This document shows, piece after piece, positions 22,786 through 28,547 of a stretch of 28,547 nucleotides of DNA. How positions within the stretch are numbered: position 1 is the first letter of the stretch; each line of letters starts with the position of its first letter. Made by a program: the position numbers and the translations under genes. The stretch spans positions 1 through 28,547 of the forward strand of contig CANQOJ010000008.1 in the NCBI GenBank assembly GCA_947625455.1. The letters are read 5' to 3'. The stretch is from an uncultured Clostridia bacterium (GTDB taxonomy: Bacteria > Bacillota > Clostridia > Oscillospirales > Ruminococcaceae). A model generated the notes under the pieces. The model saw only the letters and a list, made by a program, of their open reading frames with translations, made no database searches and had not been told where the DNA came from.

Positions 22786-23127
22786 ATGCCATTTATTAAC
22801 ACAAAGTTTTCGGGAGAAATCACAAGCGCACAGCAGGACGAAATAAAAACCGCTTTCGGGAAAGCGGTGTCTGTTTTGGGAAAGAGCGAAAGCTGGCTTA
22901 TGGTGGGATTTGAGGAGAATGTGCCGTTGTATTTCAAGGGCGAGAAAAGTCCGAAAATCGCTTTTGTTGAAGTAAGCCTTTTCGGAAATGCAGGCGGTTC
23001 TGCTTATGACAAATTCACGGGAGAAGTATGCAAGATACTTGGAAATTCGCTCGGCGTTCCCGCTGACAAGGTTTATGTAAAATACTCGCCAACGGACAAC
23101 TGGGGCTGGAGTGGCAGGAACTTTTAA
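22786..23127 (+). CDS. MIF/phenylpyruvate tautomerase-like protein
   Basis: A 113-residue protein of the macrophage migration inhibitory factor / tautomerase superfamily. Pro2, the catalytic N-terminal proline after Met removal, is present (MPFINTKFSG). WLMVGFEENVPLYFKG and a C-terminal VYVKYSPTDNWGWSGRNF fit the MIF fold; NWGWSGRNF closely echoes the NWGWNGxTF-type end of MIF. Expected to form trimers. The physiological substrate in bacteria is generally unknown. TTAGGAGG precedes the ATG. Confidence 0.88.
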   Translation: MPFINTKFSGEITSAQQDEIKTAFGKAVSVLGKSESWLMVGFEENVPLYFKGEKSPKIAFVEVSLFGNAGGSAYDKFTGEVCKILGNSLGVPADKVYVKYSPTDNWGWSGRNF

Positions 23128-23192
23128 CCCTTGGGGTTGAACAGTTAATCAAAGGTATATCGTTAGGTAACGTTGATTATCTAACATGCCAC

Positions 23193-23376
23193 AGTATACA
23201 GTGGACAGTGTAAAGTATTCAGTAAATGGTATCCGCTGACGCGGATAATTCAGATTGTTTTTAAATTAGAAGAGCGTAGACCTTTTGAGGGGCTACGCTC
23301 TTTTGGTTTAAATACAATCTAAATCAATCACGAAGTGATACCTTTGCTGTATACTGTACAATGTCCACTGTATACT
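23193..23376. repeat. Cross-shaped palindromic element E
   Basis: The outer helix pairs 23193-23222 with 23347-23376 (27 of 30 match). A 5' hairpin follows (TATCCGC-TGAC-GCGGATA, 23230-23247), then a 28-bp inner helix (23252-23279 with 23293-23320, mismatches mostly G-T) and a 3' hairpin (ATCAC-GAA-GTGAT, 23327-23339). The inner helix tip, AGAGCGTAG...CTACGCTCTTTT, looks like a terminator for the tautomerase transcript. The layout matches element D at 9361-9546. Between 23128 and 23192 there are only two small hairpins. Confidence 0.8.
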
Positions 23377-26173
23377 ACTCTGTCCTTAGCGCTTCTACGG
23401 GATCTTTCTTCGCGGCGATACTTGCGGGGAAAAGTCCTGCGATAAGCGTTAAGAACATACTTATCAGCACCAGTATAACTCCGCCCTGCCACGGGAGTTT
23501 TGACATATTCTCAATATCCGTAAGATACTCGATAATAATGTTTATCGGAATATTCAACAGCAGTGTTACCACAATTCCTATTGCGCCCGCCGTAAATCCT
23601 ATGATAAGAGTTTCGGCGTTGAACACGTTTGAAACGTCCTTTTTGGACGCGCCCATTGCGCGGAGAATGCCTATCTCCTTTGTTCTTTCAAGTACGGAGA
23701 TGTAGGTTATAATGCCTATCATTATCGACGAAACAACAAGCGATATTGCTACAAACGCAATCAGGATATACGAAATGGAGTCGATTATCGTTGAAACCGA
23801 CGAAATCATCATTCCCACATAGTCCGTGTAGTTTATAGCGTCCTCCTGCTTATCCTCGGAGATTTTGCGGTTGTTGTAGTCGGTTATAAACTGAGTTATT
23901 TTCTCCTTGCTGTCAAAATCCTTGGCATATATGCTCATAGCTGACGGCTTAAGCAGGTCTGCAACGCCCAAAATTTCAAGGTTGCCGTCATAAGTAGCCT
24001 CGGTTGTTTCGGGTTCTTGCGTAAGCTGCATAAGCGTTTGCACTTGTTCTGATGTCAGCACTGACATGAATGCCTGCGTGATTTTGGTCTGCTCGACCAT
24101 TGTAAGCAGCGCGCCTTGCTGTTGTTCGGGCGGCAGCTGCATAAGCTGCGCCTGCTGTTCGGGTGTAAGTGAAGCTATAAGCGTCTGTGAAAACTGCGCG
24201 TTCTGTTCGGGAGTAAGCATACCCATGATTACCTGCATAGCTTCTTCCTGTGTCATGGGTTCTTCGGGTTCTTCGTCATCTTTCGGGAACTCAATGCCCG
24301 TGAACACATCAACGTCGGGATTTTCCTGCTGAAGCTTAACAAGTTCGCTGTTGTTGGCTTTGTCTATCATAAACTCCGTCAGCGCGTGAGTATATCCTAT
24401 ACTGCCGCTGTTTGTCGAATTTACAAGGCTGTCGCCGTTAGGACGTACAACGCCCACAACTTTTATTTCGGGAGCGTTTTCGAGCGCATTTTTCATGAAC
24501 TCGCTGTCCTTGGTCATATCCTTATATTCGCCGTCGCTGTTTTTCTGATAAAAATCACTCGGCACAAGCAGTCTGAACGAAAGCGACATAAGCTCGTCAT
24601 ATGTGAACGAAAGGTCGCCCGTATCAATATCAAACGTTTCGCCCGCCATTATCTTTGACATCATTTCGGAAAGTTCGCTGCTGTCGCGAAGTCCAAGAGA
24701 ATAAAGCGTAAGGTCGGAAAGTTCGTTGTGTTCATTTACGATAACGACAACCTCGTTATAGCTTTCGGGAAGCCTGCCCGAAAGCACATCATACTGGTCT
24801 TTGACCGCGTCTGCGCTCATCATTTCTTCCCATACGTCAAAACTGCTGTTTCCGCTCTGACCGCCGAAAAGGGAACTGTATGTTCCGCCCATCTGCGCAA
24901 CGCTTGACGCCATACCGTCGCCGAACATTTTCTCCATAACGGTCGAGGGATTTACGCGGACAATTTCGTCCTCGTCTGTTGTTCTGTAAATATACAGGTG
25001 AGGAGAATAGCTGTACTGTATCTCGGTAATGCTGTCGAGGATATTGTCGGGATTGCTTTCAATGTACTCCTTAAACTCGGCAAGGTTGTTGGTGGTTATC
25101 TCCGAAAGCATGGTTTTCATCATTTCGGTAGAGATGTTGTTTGTATAAACTCTGTCGGGATCACGTTCCTCGCTTTCATCATCGCGTATGCCCATCATTG
25201 CCGACATCATATTCGTGTAGTCAATGGTTTCCTGCTGTATAGACACGGGATAAGCCGACAATGTCGACCGTTCAACGCTGTCTATATACTGCTGTACGCC
25301 GTTTGAAAGCGACAGTATAAGCGCAATTCCGATAATTCCGATACTTCCCGCAAATGCCGTAAGGAATGTTCTGCCCTTTTTAGTGAGAAGATTGTTTCTT
25401 GAAAGCGCAAGCGCCGTGAGGAATGACATCTTCGTTTTCTTGGTCTTGCTTTTGGAAGTTTCGGTTTCAGCTTTGGACTGCTGAACATCTGACGCGTCAA
25501 ACGGATTGCTGTCGCTCTTTATCTGCCCGTCAACCAGCCTTACAATTCTCGTGGCATATTGCTCGGCAAGTTCGGGATTATGCGTTACCATAATAACAAG
25601 GCGGTCTTTGGCTATCTCCTTGATAAGTTCCATTATCTGCACGGAAGTTTCGCTGTCAAGCGCGCCTGTGGGTTCGTCTGCAAGCAGAATATCGGGATCG
25701 TTTACAAGCGCTCTCGCAATCGCAACTCTCTGCATCTGACCGCCAGACATCTGATTAGGACGTTTATTCAGCTGGTCGCCCAGACCAACTTTTTCCAGCG
25801 CAAGCGCCGCGCGTTCTCTTCTCTCGCGCTTTGAAACACCCGAAAGCGTAAGCGCAAGTTCTACGTTTGAAAGCACGGTCTGATGCGGGATAAGGTTGTA
25901 GCTTTGGAAAATGAAGCCTACAGAATGGTTTCTGTATGTATCCCAATCGCGCGATTTGAACTGTTTTGTTGACCTGCCGCCTATTACAAGGTCGCCCGAC
26001 GTGTACTGGTCAAGACCGCCGATGATGTTCAGCAGTGTGGTTTTACCGCAGCCCGAATGACCTAAAATCGCCACAAGTTCGCTTTCGCGGAAACTTATGG
26101 AGACATCTCTCAATGCATGGACGGTTTCGCTTGACGTAACATAATCCTTTACGATATTCTTGATTTCAAGCAT
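23375..26173 (-). CDS. ABC transporter, fused ATPase and FtsX-like permease (MacB-type)
   Basis: A 932-residue protein. The N-terminal ATPase (1-230) has Walker A GHSGCGKT (38-45), signature SGGQM (143-147) and Walker B ILLADE (162-167). A linker with many Lys/Ser/Thr leads to the first membrane helix (about 268-290). A large extracytoplasmic domain (about 290-790) precedes the FtsX helices (about 795-925), ending in FPASIAAKKDPVEALRTE. Within the outside domain is a Gln-rich stretch with LTPEQ-type repeats (about 635-725). Such transporters usually export peptides or act in antibiotic and envelope stress. No periplasmic adaptor or two-component system adjoins it. Translation starts at 26173 after an AAGGAG site. 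The stop overlaps element E by 2 nt. Confidence 0.92.
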   Translation of the reverse strand: MLEIKNIVKDYVTSSETVHALRDVSISFRESELVAILGHSGCGKTTLLNIIGGLDQYTSGDLVIGGRSTKQFKSRDWDTYRNHSVGFIFQSYNLIPHQTVLSNVELALTLSGVSKRERRERAALALEKVGLGDQLNKRPNQMSGGQMQRVAIARALVNDPDILLADEPTGALDSETSVQIMELIKEIAKDRLVIMVTHNPELAEQYATRIVRLVDGQIKSDSNPFDASDVQQSKAETETSKSKTKKTKMSFLTALALSRNNLLTKKGRTFLTAFAGSIGIIGIALILSLSNGVQQYIDSVERSTLSAYPVSIQQETIDYTNMMSAMMGIRDDESEERDPDRVYTNNISTEMMKTMLSEITTNNLAEFKEYIESNPDNILDSITEIQYSYSPHLYIYRTTDEDEIVRVNPSTVMEKMFGDGMASSVAQMGGTYSSLFGGQSGNSSFDVWEEMMSADAVKDQYDVLSGRLPESYNEVVVIVNEHNELSDLTLYSLGLRDSSELSEMMSKIMAGETFDIDTGDLSFTYDELMSLSFRLLVPSDFYQKNSDGEYKDMTKDSEFMKNALENAPEIKVVGVVRPNGDSLVNSTNSGSIGYTHALTEFMIDKANNSELVKLQQENPDVDVFTGIEFPKDDEEPEEPMTQEEAMQVIMGMLTPEQNAQFSQTLIASLTPEQQAQLMQLPPEQQQGALLTMVEQTKITQAFMSVLTSEQVQTLMQLTQEPETTEATYDGNLEILGVADLLKPSAMSIYAKDFDSKEKITQFITDYNNRKISEDKQEDAINYTDYVGMMISSVSTIIDSISYILIAFVAISLVVSSIMIGIITYISVLERTKEIGILRAMGASKKDVSNVFNAETLIIGFTAGAIGIVVTLLLNIPINIIIEYLTDIENMSKLPWQGGVILVLISMFLTLIAGLFPASIAAKKDPVEALRTE

Positions 26174-26189
26174 GGTTATCTCCTTTATA

Positions 26190-26243
26190 TACTATCTGAA
26201 ACATGACTTTCTCTGAAGTCTGAGACTTGACTTTTTATACAAC
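26190..26243 (-). repeat. Fragment of the structured covarying element (5' half)
   Basis: On the minus strand TGTATAAAAAGTCAA, a G, TCTCAGACTT and GAGAAAGTCA line up with 3387-3430 of copy A, including its left flank, through the 5' outer arm. The 3' arm is missing. It lies in the leader of the ABC transporter gene, ending 16 nt before its ATG. Confidence 0.6.
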
Positions 26244-26250
26244 CTGTTTT

Positions 26251-26279
26251 ATTTTACATCATTTTCAATTTTTTGTCAA
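26251..26279 (-). promoter_or_regulatory. Promoter of the ABC transporter gene
   Basis: On the minus strand, -35 TTGACA (26274-26279), a 17-nt spacer and -10 TAAAAT (26251-26256). The transcript leader would include the element fragment at 26190-26243. Confidence 0.82.
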
Positions 26280-26330
26280 TACTTATTAACAAAGAATTTA
26301 TATTTTTCACACAGATTTCAGGTGATAAAG

Positions 26331-26681
26331 TTGAACAAAATTAAATCCCGTTCGTCATTTTACTTTATCTTGATGTCAATAGCCGTCGTTTCCTGCCTGC
26401 TTTTCTTTTTGCTGTGGGGAATACTTAAGGTTATAGCAGTCGGCGCGGGGATAATTGCGGAAATATTATGGTGCGTTTACTTTTATTCATTAAAGTACAG
26501 CGTCTGCGGAAATTCGCTTATTGCCAAAAGCGGTATTTTGTTCAGAAAAACGCGGAAAATTGACCTTTCCGAAATCGTTCTTGAAACAAGAATAGGCATA
26601 GGCACAGCCGTTTTTGTGACAATCCTCAACACCGCAGGCGGCACAATGGCGGTTTTCGGAAAACTACAACTCCCGCCTTAA
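26331..26681 (+). CDS. Small membrane protein with bacterial PH-like domain
   Basis: A 116-residue protein. Two hydrophobic helices (about 10-30 and 33-52) are followed by a short beta-rich part with YSVCGNSLIAKSGILFRKTRKIDLSEIV, resembling bPH_2 (YdbS-like) domains. The function is unknown. The start is uncertain: a TTG at 26331 fits the AGGTGAT site, and a GTG at 26322 is the other choice. The 3' end overlaps the end of rimI on the opposite strand by 18 nt, so the two transcripts converge with no terminator between them. Confidence 0.65.
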   Translation: MNKIKSRSSFYFILMSIAVVSCLLFFLLWGILKVIAVGAGIIAEILWCVYFYSLKYSVCGNSLIAKSGILFRKTRKIDLSEIVLETRIGIGTAVFVTILNTAGGTMAVFGKLQLPP

Positions 26682-27107
26682 AACAACCGCGTCATCATCA
26701 CCATAATACCTCGGTATAACGCGCACGCGCTGATAGCCTGACTTTTCATACAGCGAAATAGCGGAGATATTTTTTGACCTTACCTCAAGGAAGCAAACCA
26801 ACGCGCCCTTTTTTCGCATTTGTTCATGCATTTTTGACAACAGCTTATCGGCAATTCCCTGCCTGCGGAAATCCGGCAAAACCGCGATTTTGAAAATCTC
26901 TGCTTCATCAGCCACAACTCTCCCCAGCGCAAAACCACACAACATGCCGTTTTTGCTTTCGGTTTCCAAAACCGACAGCTTGTTTGAAATTTCGCTTTCA
27001 AGCATTTCTTTTGTCCAAGGGGCAGCAAATGAATTTTCCTCTATGTAATAAATTTCGTCAATATTACCCATAGTTTTGCAATTTACGTCAAATTCTTCTT
27101 GCTTCAC
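26664..27107 (-). CDS. rimI: Ribosomal protein alanine N-acetyltransferase RimI-like
   Basis: A GNAT-family acetyltransferase of 147 residues. The acetyl-CoA binding segment is IFKIAVLPDFRRQGIADKLL, and FLEVRSKNISAISLYEKSGYQRVRVIPRYY matches RimI. It probably acetylates the N-terminus of ribosomal protein S18, as in the family. It is usually found with tsaB/tsaD; here it follows a DUF1015 gene instead and overlaps its end by 20 nt. The start is a GTG at 27107 without a clear ribosome site, so translation may depend on coupling. An ATG at 27071 is less likely. Confidence 0.85.
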   Translation of the reverse strand: MKQEEFDVNCKTMGNIDEIYYIEENSFAAPWTKEMLESEISNKLSVLETESKNGMLCGFALGRVVADEAEIFKIAVLPDFRRQGIADKLLSKMHEQMRKKGALVCFLEVRSKNISAISLYEKSGYQRVRVIPRYYGDDDAVVLRREL

Positions 27108-28323
27108 AATAAAAACGCTTGTCGTTGGCGTGCCCCATTGAGAATGTTTTTCTGGGAAGCGCGCCGTCTTTAATTACCGTGGGGAAAAGCTCGCTTTTCT
27201 TCATTGACGGCAGGAGAATGCCTATTGCGTTTTCGCGCTCACAAAGCTTTTTAACCGCGTCCTCACCGTGAATGTAGTCGATTTTTCCGCAGTTTTCCTT
27301 TAGAAATTCATCAAGGAAGTTTTGAACGGAGCCTACCGTGAGGTTGGAATTTGGCTTTGTTATGCCGAATTTCTCGGTTTTGCCGTTTCTTAACAGCAAA
27401 AATTCCTGTCCTGCTTCGCCCTTTACAAGACCTAATTTTTCTGTCATTTCATTATACAATTTGTCAAAATCTGTATCAAATATAACTCTGTGTATTGCTT
27501 CAAATTCAAGAGCAGGGCTGTGCAGATTGACGATTTCAACAAGTGCATAGCGCGCTAATTCGGCGTCGGGACTGCCCTCGCGCTTTTTTCTTTCATATGT
27601 TTCCTTAGCCGAAGCCAAAGAGTGATTGCCGTCGCCCATTGCGAATACAAGAGCGTTTTCAATGCCGCATTTTTCCTTTTCGGCAAGATTCTGCGCCAGC
27701 TTTTCAAGCGCGTTTTCAACCTCGTCAGCTTCGCTGCCGTCAATCAGAAAGCCCTCGGAATGACCGCCGTTTTGCATAAGCTCAAAGTTATATACTCTCT
27801 GTAATTTTTTTGACAGCAACGGTTCAATAACCGTGTTTTCGGGATCGTCAATCAAAATCATGATATGAGGAAGTTCAAGAGGCGCATTCATTCGTATCTT
27901 AACGCGCGGGGGTATTCTTGACGCAACGGTAGCTTCTGTTGCGCGCACCTGCGAGCGGCTGCCCTTGTTGTAGTCGTACATTTCAAGGTCAATTGCTCCC
28001 ACAATACCTGCGCGCAGTCTGCCGTCAGCCTGCGTGCGCTTTAAGAGAATAAAGCTGTTTTTGTACTCGTTAAACAAATCTCGGCTTAAATATTTGTGCA
28101 TATTGCCGTTTATTTCCTCAATGCGCTTTTCATCATTGTCGCCCAGAAATGCTTCGGGCAATATCAGGTTAAGCGTTGACGGGCTGCCGCCGACAATCCC
28201 CTCAACCTCTTTCCAGTATTCCAGCTCGCCCGTGTACTGGTCGCACGCAACCACGCTCCATTTTGTCATTTCGCTGTCGCTCAGTTTCGGCAGCAGTATA
28301 TCCGCTCTGTGAAATGCTGTCAT
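27088..28323 (-). CDS. DUF1015 family protein (SerK/SbnI-related)
   Basis: A 411-residue DUF1015 protein. Family segments: MTAFHRADILLPK at the N-terminus, WSVVACDQYTG, VEATVASRIPPRV-like (here RATEATVASRIPPRVK), and the signature FAMGDGNHSLASAKETYE. Characterised relatives include ADP-dependent serine kinase (SerK) and the free-serine kinase SbnI, so a small-molecule kinase is a reasonable guess. GDGNHS is the expected active-site stretch. The start at 28323 is chosen because GGAGG lies 5 nt upstream; the frame is open 16 codons further without support. Overlaps rimI. Confidence 0.88.
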   Translation of the reverse strand: MTAFHRADILLPKLSDSEMTKWSVVACDQYTGELEYWKEVEGIVGGSPSTLNLILPEAFLGDNDEKRIEEINGNMHKYLSRDLFNEYKNSFILLKRTQADGRLRAGIVGAIDLEMYDYNKGSRSQVRATEATVASRIPPRVKIRMNAPLELPHIMILIDDPENTVIEPLLSKKLQRVYNFELMQNGGHSEGFLIDGSEADEVENALEKLAQNLAEKEKCGIENALVFAMGDGNHSLASAKETYERKKREGSPDAELARYALVEIVNLHSPALEFEAIHRVIFDTDFDKLYNEMTEKLGLVKGEAGQEFLLLRNGKTEKFGITKPNSNLTVGSVQNFLDEFLKENCGKIDYIHGEDAVKKLCERENAIGILLPSMKKSELFPTVIKDGALPRKTFSMGHANDKRFYCEARRI

Positions 28324-28347
28324 ATTATCCTCCGGTGTTTTTTCTTT

Positions 28348-28376
28348 ATTATAACATTTTATTTTCACCATGTCAA
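28348..28376 (-). promoter_or_regulatory. Sigma-A promoter of the DUF1015-rimI operon
   Basis: On the minus strand, -35 TTGACA (28371-28376), a 17-nt spacer and -10 TATAAT (28348-28353). Both boxes match consensus. The -35 lies at the edge of the R2 repeat. Confidence 0.88.
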
Positions 28377-28547
28377 CTAGAAGCTAGAAAATAAGAAGTT
28401 AGAGGCTAGAGTTTTGCCTAAAACAAGATTTACCTGGAGAAAAATAGCGTTTAATCTAAAACAACGTTGGCGATATAAAGTTTTTGAAAGGGGAGTTTGA
28501 GGGGAAAACTTTTTTCAAAAAGTTTTCCCCTCAACAACGCAAAAAGG
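28377..28547 (+). repeat. R2 repeat followed by an R3-like hairpin
   Basis: CTAGAAGCTAGAAAATAAG and AGAGGCTAGAG open an R2 unit. The block TAAAACAAGATTTACCTGG to TCTAAAACAACG (about 28417-28465) repeats 147-195 with few changes. Then GGGGAAAACTTTTT / AAAAAGTTTTCCCC (28501-28530) is an R3-type hairpin. No gene was seen in this last stretch. Confidence 0.75.

Overview
The window looks like a chromosomal stretch from an anaerobic, fibre-degrading Firmicute of the Oscillospiraceae, probably Ruminococcus-like. This is inferred from gene content: a GH94 cellobiose phosphorylase, the sporulation-linked yqfC-yqfD pair, the clostridial SCIFF peptide with its radical SAM maturase, and a B12-dependent methionine synthase without an activation domain. 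Base composition is moderate, Shine-Dalgarno sites are strong, and sigma-A-type promoters with 17-nt spacers are common. No rRNA, tRNA, CRISPR array, phage gene or transposase gene was seen.

Layout. Positions 1-3650 hold the cellobiose phosphorylase gene embedded in repeats. Next are a Ser-rich CAP-domain lipoprotein and a small unknown gene (+), which converge on a minus-strand operon radA - DUF2809 - metH. A 610-bp repeat-filled divergent spacer follows. Then comes a plus-strand operon of a DUF2975 membrane protein, a small XRE regulator and a DUF4173-like membrane protein, converging on yqfC-yqfD (-). A leucine-rich lipoprotein (+) converges on an HtrA-type protease (-). The minus strand from 18.7 to 14.7 kb carries scfA (SCIFF), scfB, a zinc-ribbon membrane protein and htrA. 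From 21.8 to 18.9 kb on the minus strand are a flavin reductase-like protein, ung, a zinc-ribbon/helical-repeat protein and a small acidic membrane protein. Two plus-strand genes (a lipoprotein and a tautomerase) are driven by near-identical promoters. A large MacB/FtsX-type ABC transporter (-), a small PH-like membrane protein (+), rimI and a DUF1015 protein (-) close the window.

Most individual genes are ordinary. The unusual content is between them: at least five families of palindromic or structured repeats occupy most intergenic gaps. The most striking is a ~105-130 nt element (full copies at 3406-3535, 11931-12040 and, on the minus strand, 18734-18838; fragments at 21911-21929 and 26190-26243). 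Its helices differ between copies, but both strands change together so pairing is kept, while the loop sequences stay almost constant. That is the signature of a structured RNA or of a DNA element recognised by its fold. Two further elements (9361-9546 and 23193-23376) share a four-helix cross architecture without obvious sequence similarity. Function is unknown for all of them.
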